This document shows, piece after piece, positions 1-8,000 of a DNA stretch of 9,450 nucleotides. Position 1 is the first letter of the stretch. Each line of letters begins with the position of its first letter. Position numbers and translations under genes: made by a program. This stretch comes from Planctomycetes bacterium UBA1146 (GTDB taxonomy: Bacteria > Planctomycetota > UBA8108 > UBA1146): the NCBI GenBank assembly GCA_002311345.1, contig DCAA01000002.1:202952-212401 (forward strand). The letters run 5' to 3'. Below the pieces are notes generated by a model, which worked only from the letters and a program-made list of their open reading frames with translations, had not been told where the DNA came from and ran no database searches.

Positions 1-410
1 CGTTCGGTCCATTGCGACGAGAATCCGATGCCGATTCCGCCGTACACCGCCATCTTGTCATTGACTCTCCAGGTCGGCCCGACCGCAATGATCGCTCCAT
101 TGCGCTCACGACCCGTAACCACATCTCCGACCCCCTCGGAGGGCAACTCTGGATAATGAACACCGGTGACGGAACCACTGTAAGAAGTCTGAAGATGGAT
201 AAACGTGCCCGGTTGTTGATCACGGAACCAGTACCCCGCGAAGCCGACTCCCGTGTCGGAGAGTTTCCCGTTCGGTTCGAAGACCTGGAAAACCCCGGCC
301 TGGTTACCAGTGCCGACCGGTATCACGACACAACCGGTCACCACCATCAGGCATCCGAGCATTATCCAGATTCCGAAAAATCGAACGGTCTGTGCAACTC
401 GCAGAGACAT
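1..410 (-). CDS. Probable outer-membrane or periplasmic lipoprotein, 3' end cut off by the window
   Basis: Reading the minus strand from an ATG at 410-408 gives an open frame of 136 codons that runs off the left edge, so the C-terminus is missing. The N-terminus is a lipoprotein signal: Arg4 and Arg10, a hydrophobic stretch (about residues 11-25), then the lipobox V24-T25-G26-C27, which predicts lipidation at Cys27. A Shine-Dalgarno GAGGGAG lies 6 nt before the ATG (plus-strand 417-423), which supports this start. After the lipobox the visible chain is Gly- and aromatic-rich with alternating polar and hydrophobic residues (for example GFAGYWFRDQ and MAVYGGIGIGF), as in outer-membrane beta-barrel or beta-sandwich proteins. 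I recognise no family and assign no function. The gene is divergent from the kinase gene, with about 133 bp between the two starts. The plus-strand open frames over the same bases lack a usable ribosome site and are shadows. Confidence 0.72.
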   Translation of the reverse strand, partial: MSLRVAQTVRFFGIWIMLGCLMVVTGCVVIPVGTGNQAGVFQVFEPNGKLSDTGVGFAGYWFRDQQPGTFIHLQTSYSGSVTGVHYPELPSEGVGDVVTGRERNGAIIAVGPTWRVNDKMAVYGGIGIGFSSQWTE

Positions 411-530
411 TCTGTGCTCCCTCGCGCAAATCCTGCATCGCTGGGACTACGGTCGCAATAGCCCACCCGGACCGAGTCGTCGGCGCTTCGACCGGTGCCT
501 CTCGAACATCCCTGCGGTATCCTCCTTGCC

Positions 531-537
531 GGAAGGA
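531..537 (+). promoter_or_regulatory. Ribosome binding site that fixes the kinase start
   Basis: GGAAGGA lies 6 nt before the ATG at 544. The open frame itself extends upstream to an ATG at 253, but that start has no comparable site, overlaps the divergent lipoprotein gene and would add about 97 residues unlike the kinase family. The start at 544 is therefore preferred. Confidence 0.7.
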
Positions 538-543
538 ATCCAG

Positions 544-1452
544 ATGGCCACCCTGGCGCCCGAAATCCGTGAACGCTGGCGTCAAGGGCGCCGTCGCCTC
601 GATCTACCCCAGCATGCCGATTCCCTGCTCGATCAACTCCACTTTCCCTTCGTCGAGGCCCTCAAGTACTGGCACCAGCAAAAGGAATCGACCGTCATCG
701 TCGGGCTGCAGGGTTGTCAGGGATCCGGAAAGAGTACCCTTTGCGACCTGGTCCCTGGGTTGGCCCGTGATCTTCACAAATTGCGTGTCGGTGTTGTCGC
801 ACTCGACGATTTCTATCTGCCTCATGCTCGGCGGGAAGAACTGTCACATCAGCAACATCCACTGTGGATCACCCGCGGAGTTCCTGGCACTCACGAGTCT
901 CAACTGGCCGTCGAGGTGCTCGACAAACTGGCCACAGGCAGCGGCGACCCGGTCACCATCCCCTCATTCGACAAGGGTATCGATGACAGGCTCGAGACCT
1001 CACAGACGCTGGAGGGGCCCTATGACGTGGTGATCTTCGAGGGCTGGTGTCTCGGGCTGGGTCCCTGCTCCGATCAAGACTGGGAAACTCCCATCAATGC
1101 ACTGGAGCAACGAGAAGACGCCGAGATGCTCTGGCGTCATCGCATCCGTAAAGAACTGGAAGGACCTTACCAGCAATTATTCTCCCGCTTCGATCACCTG
1201 GCGATACTACTGGTGCCCGCCTGGGAGACGGTCTCGCTGTGGCGCAGCCAGCAGGAAGCCAAATTGCGCCACGACCGTGGTGACACCGCCACCCGCTCGA
1301 TGGATGATGCTGCCTTGAAGAGATTTCTCGATCATTACGAACGTCTCACTCGATGGACCATCGAGACCCTGCCCGCCCGAGCCGACTTCGTTGCGCGGAT
1401 TGCGGAGGATCGATCAGTGATCTCTATCGAAACCAGACTGGAGGACCGATGA
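544..1452 (+). CDS. P-loop kinase, D-glycerate 3-kinase (GLYK/YggC/Tda10-like) family
   Basis: This is a cytoplasmic kinase of 302 residues that probably phosphorylates D-glycerate with ATP to 3-phosphoglycerate. The Walker A loop is G57-C-Q-G-S-G-K63-S64-T65, directly after a hydrophobic beta strand (VIVGLQ). Next come the L-D88-D89-F-Y-L-P segment, the H105-P-L-W-I-T-R-G-V-P-G-T-H region, I-P-S-F-D143-K-G-I-D-D-R, and D161-V-V-I-F-E-G-W-C. This is the motif order of plant-type glycerate kinases and the related YggC and Tda10 proteins. Length is normal for the group, there is no signal peptide, and no key motif is missing. The start is set by the Shine-Dalgarno at 531-537. The stop codon overlaps the next start (ATGA), so it is co-transcribed with the cytochrome/propeller gene. 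Family membership is solid; the exact substrate is inferred, since some relatives are annotated only as uncharacterised kinases of the uridine kinase/pantothenate kinase superfamily. Confidence 0.85.
   Translation: MATLAPEIRERWRQGRRRLDLPQHADSLLDQLHFPFVEALKYWHQQKESTVIVGLQGCQGSGKSTLCDLVPGLARDLHKLRVGVVALDDFYLPHARREELSHQQHPLWITRGVPGTHESQLAVEVLDKLATGSGDPVTIPSFDKGIDDRLETSQTLEGPYDVVIFEGWCLGLGPCSDQDWETPINALEQREDAEMLWRHRIRKELEGPYQQLFSRFDHLAILLVPAWETVSLWRSQQEAKLRHDRGDTATRSMDDAALKRFLDHYERLTRWTIETLPARADFVARIAEDRSVISIETRLEDR
1440..1444 (+). promoter_or_regulatory. Ribosome binding site within the end of the kinase gene
   Basis: GGAGG lies 4 nt before the ATG at 1449, inside the last codons of the kinase. 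It selects 1449, rather than the in-frame ATG at 1353, as the start of the next gene. From 1449 the product begins with a proper signal peptide. From 1353 it would carry 32 extra residues ahead of it. Confidence 0.7.
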
Positions 1453-4400
1453 AAAATTGCGGACTGTTACTGATCATCACCTGGCTGTGGATCTTCGGTG
1501 CCTCGATCCTGGGTGCCCAACCGGTCCTGCCCGATCAGGGCTGGGTGTCGCTCTTCGATGGCACCAGTCTCTCGGGCTGGCAGGGGAATCCCGATCTGTG
1601 GCGTGTCGAGGACGGTGCGATCATCGGTGAAGGTCCCGATGGGGGTCCTGTTCCTGGCAACGATTACCTGTGGCATGTATCGAGCTGGAAGGACTTCGTG
1701 CTCGAAGCTCGGTTCCGGATCAAGGGAGGTAACAGCGGAATCCAGTATCGCAGCCGTCGAGCCGACGATGGAGAGGCGATCGGATACCAGGCCGATCTCG
1801 ATGCCCAGAACAGGTACACCGGCATGCTCTACGAATCACGGGGTCGCGGCATCGCAGTTCCCAGGGGAGAGATGGCCATCCTTGCCGGCGATGGCTCGCG
1901 GCAAGAGATCGGCTTCCACCCGGATGCAGAGAAAGCGGTAAAAGGGCTCACCGATGACCAGTGGCATCAGATGCGGATCATCGCCCACGGTAATTCTGTA
2001 CGCCACGAGATCGATGGGATCCCCGTCTGTGCTTTCAGGGATACCGCACCCGATCCCGTCCTCGAGGGGAAGTTCGGCCTCCAGATCCACGGCGGAGGTC
2101 CGATGCGTATCGAGTGGAAATCGATACAGGCGCGCCCTTGGCAGCCGATCGACGGAGATCCTGTCAAGGATTGCGCACGCATCACGCAACGACCCGTCGA
2201 GAACCAGCCACAATGGATCTGGGCTCCGGATGCCACTCCTGAGAATCAGACCATCGAACTGGTACGCACCTTCAATGTCGAAAACCAGCAGCAACCGGTA
2301 GAAGCCGCCCTCTCGATGAGCGGCGACAATCACTTCGTGGCCTACCTCGACGACGAGGAGATCCTGCGTGGCGATAACTGGGAAAAGCCTTCGCGGACCA
2401 TCATCGACTCGTTGTCTGCAGGAACACATCGACTGCGGGTCGAATGCAGAAACGATGGCGGCCCCGCGGGCCTGGCGGCAATTCTCGCATGGACCACCAG
2501 TGCTGGCGACGAGGTGATCATCGTCACCGACGACAGCTGGCATCTTCTCGACGGCGTGACCGAGAAGGCCATCGAACTCAAGGGTCCCGTCGGCAGTTCG
2601 ACCGCTCCCTGGGGAGATATAGGACTCACCCCGGGCGGTTCGGTAACCCGCTGGAGTCTGCCGGCAGGGTTCCACGCCGAAGTGATCCATCGGGTCGACC
2701 CGGCGGATGGTTCGTGGGTATGCATCGCCCTCGAAGGTCCAGGCCGATTCATCATATCGCCACAGCGCGGCCCGTTGAAGAGAGTGGTGATCGAAGATGA
2801 AGTCATCACCGTGACCGATTGCGCGAACATCGGAGATGCTCAGGGATTGCTGCTGGTCGATGGAGATCTGTGGGTTCATGTCGCCGGCCACCGCAAGGAC
2901 CGAGGCGGCCTGTGGATCCTCTCCGATCCCGATGGCGACGGCTTCTTCGACCAGGAGAAACGACTCTCGGCGATGGGTCCCGGAGGAGAACACGGGGTCC
3001 ACGCACTGGTACGAGGCCCCGATGGTTTCGTCTGGACCGTGGTCGGAAACCACATCGATGTTCCCGAGCAGCTGCTGACCCGGGATCGCTACCGCGACTG
3101 GCAGGAGGATTTGATCGTCGAACGTCTGTGGGATCCCAACGGTCATGCTGTCGGCCGTATTGCCCCCGCCGGACAGATCCTGCGCATCGATCCGGCCACC
3201 CTTGAATGGGAACGAGTTGCCGGCGGCCTGCGCAATAGTTACGACCTGGCGTTCCATCACGACGGTTCCCTCTTCACCTACGATTCCGACATGGAGTGGG
3301 ATGTGGGCACCCCGTGGTATCGCTCACCGCGGGTGGTCGAGGTGGTCTCGGGAGGAGATGCCGGTTGGCGTGGCGGAGATGCCAAGTGGCCCGATGGAAT
3401 CCCCGATGCAGTGCTGCCATCGGTCGAGACCGATCTTTCCTCTCCGACCGGAGTCTCCTCCGGTCTCGAAGGGAACTTCCCCGGACGCTGGCGTCATGCC
3501 ATCTACATCGCGGACTGGGCATACGGTCGCATCCTGGCCTACTTTCCGACAGAGGAAGGAGCTGGCTGGAGAGGCCGTGTCGAACCGTTTGCCGCCGCCG
3601 CGGCCTTCAACGTCGCTGATATGGTGTTCGGTCACGATGGAGCCCTCTACGGTGTGACTGGCGGGCGCGGTACGGCGAGCACGATGTTTCGTATCCGAGC
3701 CGATGTGGATTCGCGGCCACAGATGGATGCTCCCATCACCGAACTGGGTCGATACGCCCGTGCCCTGCGAGGGCGCCTGGAGACGGGACATCTGTCCGCC
3801 CGTGCGAGTCTGCTCGGACTGGCCTGGCGTCACCTGGGCAATCCGGACCGATCGATCTCCTACGCCGCCCGTCTCGCTCTCGAGCAGATGCCATCGGTGA
3901 TCTGGCGCAATCTGGTGCTCACCGATCTCGGTTCCAGTACCCGCATCGGTCTACTGGCACTGGCGCGCGTCGGCCAGCAATCCGATCGCGATGTGCTGCT
4001 GGAAAAACTGTGTGACCTGCCGGCTGCCGCAGATCGGCGCCAGATTCTCGAGGAGTTGCGCATCGCCACGGTCGCCATCGCGCGCCGGGGAGATCCCGCC
4101 GGCGCCACCCGGCAACGGCTTCTGGCCCGATTCGACCCCCTGTTCCCGGCCGAAGACCTTGCCATCGATCGTCTCTGTGGCGATCTTCTCGCACGACTGC
4201 ACGCTCCGGCGCTCTCGGAGCGGGTCATCGCCTGGCTGACGGCAGAAGCCGCAAGCGCCGAGGGACTGGCCGCACTACGACTGTTGAGATTCACTCCTCG
4301 AGACGAGCAACAGAATGCTCAGGTCGCAGCGGCTCTGAAAGTGGTCCGCCAACGCAAGGGAGGCAATAGCCTGCGCGGGTTCGTCGATCAGATTACCCGT

Positions 4401-4943
4401 CAACTCGATGACGGCTCGGGGCTTCTCATCGGTGAGGAACTTGCCCCTCCCGTGATGCCCGAACCGGTGGTTCGGTGGACCGAGAAATCGCTGCTGGCAG
4501 CCATCTCGGCCGGTACCGGTGATCCGGTACGGGGGCAACAGGCCTACGACAAGATTCTGTGTTCTCGATGTCACCGTTTTCAAGAAATAGGTGGCGGCTC
4601 GGGTCCCGACCTGACCGGAGTCCGATCGAGATTCTCCGATGTCGACCTGGTGCGAGCGATGCTGGAACCGTCGCGTGACATCTCCGATCAGTATCACTGG
4701 AGTGTCGTGACCACTGAAGACGACATCGCTGTTGGCCGAATTCTTCAACGAGACGGCTCTTCTGTGGTCCTGAACACCGATCCCTACGGCTATCAACCGT
4801 TCGTCCTCGAGGGCGAAATCTCATCCATCGAAGCCTCGCCGATCTCGCCGATGCCTCCCGGACTGCTCGACGGTCTCGATGCAGGCCAGGTCCGTGACCT
4901 GTGGGCATTTCTCGGCAATTCTTCCCCGCAATCCCGGGACTGA
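1449..4943 (+). CDS. Exported PVC-type heme-binding CxxCH protein with DUF1080 and beta-propeller domains
   Basis: The product has 1164 residues. Residues 1-23 form a Sec signal peptide (MKNCG, then a hydrophobic core ending ASILGA before QPV), so it acts in the periplasm or on the cell surface. About 30-228 is a DUF1080/3-keto-disaccharide hydrolase-type LamG-like fold (GWVSLFDGTSLSGW near the start, GKFGLQIHGGG and IEWKSI near the end). About 250-370 resembles a galactose-binding-like beta sandwich (QWIWAPD, GTHRLRVECRN). About 403-750 is a beta-propeller of the PVC membrane-bound dehydrogenase type (LPAGFHAEVI, SDPDGDGFFD, GPDGFVWTVVGNH, YIADWAYGRI). About 752-1000 is helical and Leu/Ala/Arg-rich, probably HEAT-like. 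About 1020-1160 is a PVC-type heme domain with C1038-S-R-C-H1042 and a probable axial Met1135 in SPMPPGL. Such proteins are thought to oxidise or bind carbohydrate and pass electrons to heme, but substrates are unknown. The ATGA overlap with the kinase suggests translational coupling. Domain calls are confident; the reaction is not known. Confidence 0.85.
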   Translation: MKNCGLLLIITWLWIFGASILGAQPVLPDQGWVSLFDGTSLSGWQGNPDLWRVEDGAIIGEGPDGGPVPGNDYLWHVSSWKDFVLEARFRIKGGNSGIQYRSRRADDGEAIGYQADLDAQNRYTGMLYESRGRGIAVPRGEMAILAGDGSRQEIGFHPDAEKAVKGLTDDQWHQMRIIAHGNSVRHEIDGIPVCAFRDTAPDPVLEGKFGLQIHGGGPMRIEWKSIQARPWQPIDGDPVKDCARITQRPVENQPQWIWAPDATPENQTIELVRTFNVENQQQPVEAALSMSGDNHFVAYLDDEEILRGDNWEKPSRTIIDSLSAGTHRLRVECRNDGGPAGLAAILAWTTSAGDEVIIVTDDSWHLLDGVTEKAIELKGPVGSSTAPWGDIGLTPGGSVTRWSLPAGFHAEVIHRVDPADGSWVCIALEGPGRFIISPQRGPLKRVVIEDEVITVTDCANIGDAQGLLLVDGDLWVHVAGHRKDRGGLWILSDPDGDGFFDQEKRLSAMGPGGEHGVHALVRGPDGFVWTVVGNHIDVPEQLLTRDRYRDWQEDLIVERLWDPNGHAVGRIAPAGQILRIDPATLEWERVAGGLRNSYDLAFHHDGSLFTYDSDMEWDVGTPWYRSPRVVEVVSGGDAGWRGGDAKWPDGIPDAVLPSVETDLSSPTGVSSGLEGNFPGRWRHAIYIADWAYGRILAYFPTEEGAGWRGRVEPFAAAAAFNVADMVFGHDGALYGVTGGRGTASTMFRIRADVDSRPQMDAPITELGRYARALRGRLETGHLSARASLLGLAWRHLGNPDRSISYAARLALEQMPSVIWRNLVLTDLGSSTRIGLLALARVGQQSDRDVLLEKLCDLPAAADRRQILEELRIATVAIARRGDPAGATRQRLLARFDPLFPAEDLAIDRLCGDLLARLHAPALSERVIAWLTAEAASAEGLAALRLLRFTPRDEQQNAQVAAALKVVRQRKGGNSLRGFVDQITRQLDDGSGLLIGEELAPPVMPEPVVRWTEKSLLAAISAGTGDPVRGQQAYDKILCSRCHRFQEIGGGSGPDLTGVRSRFSDVDLVRAMLEPSRDISDQYHWSVVTTEDDIAVGRILQRDGSSVVLNTDPYGYQPFVLEGEISSIEASPISPMPPGLLDGLDAGQVRDLWAFLGNSSPQSRD

Positions 4944-4949
4944 GCCCTC

Positions 4950-4977
4950 TTGCGAATTTGCTTGTAAGGGGGATAAT
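4950..4977 (+). promoter_or_regulatory. Possible sigma70-like promoter for the protease gene
   Basis: TTGCGA (4950-4955) and GATAAT (4972-4977) are separated by 16 bp. They match the housekeeping -35 at four of six and the -10 at five of six positions, only 7 bp after the upstream stop codon. Transcription would start near 4984 and give a leader of about 115 nt. No clear rho-independent terminator separates this site from the upstream gene, so read-through is also possible. This is a motif match only. Confidence 0.4.
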
Positions 4978-5040
4978 TGGCGACGGCTCTGATACTTACT
5001 TTTTGAAATCAGACGGAGTCCGCCCTGTCACTCCGGTGTT

Positions 5041-5064
5041 GTTCCCATCCGTGCGGATGGGAAC
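5041..5064 (+). repeat. Perfect inverted repeat in the leader of the protease gene
   Basis: GTTCCCATCC and GGATGGGAAC flank the four bases GTGC. As DNA the symmetry extends to 11 bp per arm around a 2-bp centre. As RNA it forms a 10-bp hairpin with a GUGC loop. It ends 33 nt before the ATG at 5098, and no T-tract follows, so a simple terminator is unlikely. It could be a repressor operator, an mRNA-stabilising hairpin or a protein-binding leader element. The symmetry is certain; the role is not. Confidence 0.55.
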
Positions 5065-5097
5065 GCTGGAATTCTCTTCGCGAGTAGAAGGAACCTC

Positions 5098-8000
5098 ATG
5101 TTCTCTCGACCCGTTTCCACGTTGTCGTTTGTACTTTCCATCTGTCTTCTCTTCATCTGTGTGCCAGCAGCTGCTGACATCTCCCTGAAGGAAGTCCCTG
5201 TCATCCAACTACCTGGTCTCGATATCGAGATGCTGGCTCTCGAAGACGAAGAGCGAGACAGTCTCGGACTCGCACCACGCTATGCGGTGCCCAATCCGGT
5301 CACCATCACTCCTCAAACTCATGGACGCTGGACCAAACTCGACAACACAACCGCTGTCTGGCGTCTGCGCTTCTCCTGCAAGAATGCCATCAGCATGAAC
5401 TTTGGATTCAGTCGATGGCTGGTTCCCATCGATGGTGAGATGCGCATCTATAATCTCGATCGCACCCATCGAATCCGTCCCTTCGATGTCAATGACATCC
5501 AGGACTCGGGTGAACTGTGGACACCTCCGGTGGCCGGAGGTGACGTGATCATCGAGATCCTCTGCCCTCTCGAGGCACGCTGGCTCGTCGAACAGGAAGT
5601 GGAACTCAGCAGTGTCAATCCGGGTTACCGGGGATTCTACGAGAACTTCGGTCAGACCCCATCAAGCAGCAGCGCGCCCGCCTTCTCGGGGTCCTGCAAT
5701 GTCGATGTGGCATGCCCGCAATCGGCAGGGTGGGAGAACGAGATCGACTGCGTCGGTGTGATCTCGACCGGTGGTTTCTTGTTCTGTACCGGCTTCATGG
5801 TCAACAACACCGCCCAGGATGGAACGCCATTTTTCATGACTGCTGACCACTGCGGCGTTACCGGCGGAAATGCCGGATCACTGGTCGTGTTCTGGAACTA
5901 CGAGAACTCCACCTGCCGCACTCCGGGGTCCGCTGCTAGCGGAGGCCCGGGCAATGGTACGTTGAACGAGTTCAGTACCGGATCGATTTTCAGGGCCGGT
6001 TCCGCCACTTCTGATTTCACGCTGGTCGAATTGAACACCCCTCCGAATGCAGCGTTTGGAGTTTCCTTCTGTGGTTGGAATGCCACTACCTCGTCACCGA
6101 GCAGTGCGGTAGGAATCCACCACCCCAATACCGAGGAAAAGCGAATCTCGTTCGAAAACGATCCGCCCAGTCTCTCCACCAATTTCGTGACGGTGAATGA
6201 TTGGGACCTGGGAACCACCGAGCCGGGATCGTCTGGATCTCCGCTGTTCGATCAGAACCACCGCGTCATCGGTCAACTCTGCTGTGGTTCCGCCGCCTGT
6301 GGTAACAACTTCTCCGATGACTACGGTCGCTTCTCTGCCTCCTGGAACCTCGGTCTTGGTTTCTGGCTCGATGCCGCGAACACCGGCCAACTGTTCATCG
6401 ACACCCTCCCCTCCGGAGGCGGCGGACCGGGTACGGAGAACTGCTCCAACGGTACCGATGATGACGGTGACGGACTCATCGACTGCGCCGACCCCGATTG
6501 CGCCAGCAGCCCGGCTTGCTTGCCGCCTTCTGCTGGTGACGAGTGCGGTGCCGCGATCGTCGTCATCGATGGTGCCAATGCCATCGATAACACCGGGATG
6601 ACCACCGGAACCGATCCCATCTCCGACGCTCAATGCCCCGGCACCTTCCTGGGAGAGTTCGTCAATGACGGCTGGTACAGCTACACGGCCACTTCCACCG
6701 GTGCGATGGATGTGAGCACCTGTAACAGCATCAGTTTCGATTCCGATGTTGCCATCTACACCGGCACCTGTGGTGCTCTCACCCAGATCGCCTGCAACGG
6801 CGACGGCACCGGCTGCGCCGGGTTCTCTTCCCTCGTCACCGGCGTTGCCGTGACTGCGGGAACCGAATACCTGATTCGCGTCGGTGGCTGGGATGCGGGC
6901 ACCGGAGTTGGAAGCGGCACCATGACCATCACCGTTGGTGGTGGCGGACCTGCCACCGAGAACTGCACCAATGGAACCGACGATGACGGTGACGGACTCA
7001 TCGACTGCGCTGACCCCGATTGCGCCAACAATCCTGCCTGTGGTGGCGGCGGCGGAAACGGCGACGAGTGCATCGATGCAATCCTCGTCACCGAGGGTGC
7101 CAACGCCTTTGATACAACCGGAATGACTGACAGTCCCGAGCCTGATCCGACCGGCTGCCCCAACGCCTATGGCGAGAACGCCAGCGATGGGTGGTTCTTG
7201 TACATTGCCAACTTCTCCGGCGACGTAACCGTCGAGACCTGTGACATAAATAGTTTTGATACCGACCTCGCCGCATACTCTGGCGGTTGTGGAAACCTGA
7301 CCCTTCTCGCCTGTGACGGCGATGGTGGTGCTCCCGGCTGTCAGGCCTTTTCTTCCATGATCACCATTCCAGGAGTCCAGGCGGGGGATAGCATCATCCT
7401 TCGCGTCGGCGGCTGGGGTGTAACTGATCAAGGTCCAGGCACCCTCACCATCACCGTAGGTGGTGGCGGACCCGGCGGTGGAACTGGCGACGAGTGCAAC
7501 GACGCGGTCACCGCCAACGATGGAGCCAACCCCTTCAACACCACCGCCATGACCGACAGCCCCGAAGCTTCTGACGATACCCAGTGCGCAGGCACCTTCC
7601 TGGGAGATTTCGTCCAGGACATGTGGTTCACCTACACCCCGGCAACCAGTGGCAGCATCGATGTCTCCCTCTGTGGTAGCAGTTACGATACCGATCTCGC
7701 CGTCTACAGTGGTGCCTGTGGTGGTCTGGTTCAGATCGCCTGCAGCGGCGACAACTGCGGTCTCCAGTCGGAGATTCTCGCCGTTCCGGTCACTGCCGGT
7801 GTCCCCGTGTTGATCCGGGTAGGTGGTTGGGCACCCGGTAGCGCCGGAGCCGGCACCCTCGTCATCACAGGCGGTGGCGGTGGCCCTGGCGCTGAAAATT
7901 GCACCAACGGTACCGACGATGACGGTGACGGACTCATCGACTGCGCCGACCCCGATTGCGCCAACGACCCCGCCTGTGGCGGTGGTGGCGCAAACGGTGA

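Noticed and set aside
12..461. Plus-strand open frame of 149 codons at the left edge
   Set aside because: No ribosome site, His/Arg/Asp-rich unstructured composition, and it lies opposite the lipoprotein gene, which has better evidence.
253..543. N-terminal extension of the kinase from the ATG at 253
   Set aside because: The extension is unlike the kinase family, overlaps the divergent lipoprotein gene and lacks a ribosome site; the ATG at 544 has a good one.
411..543. Divergent promoter pair between the lipoprotein and kinase genes
   Set aside because: Some promoter must lie here or inside the neighbouring genes, but I found no -35/-10 pair on either strand convincing enough to place.
1836..3260. 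Minus-strand open frame of 474 codons opposite the DUF1080/propeller gene
   Set aside because: No recognisable motif, while the plus strand shows continuous domain homology across the same bases. Typical GC-rich shadow frame.
5041..5064. Rho-independent terminator for the upstream gene
   Set aside because: The hairpin is perfect but no T-tract follows on either strand, and it lies about 100 bp after the upstream stop, close to the protease start.
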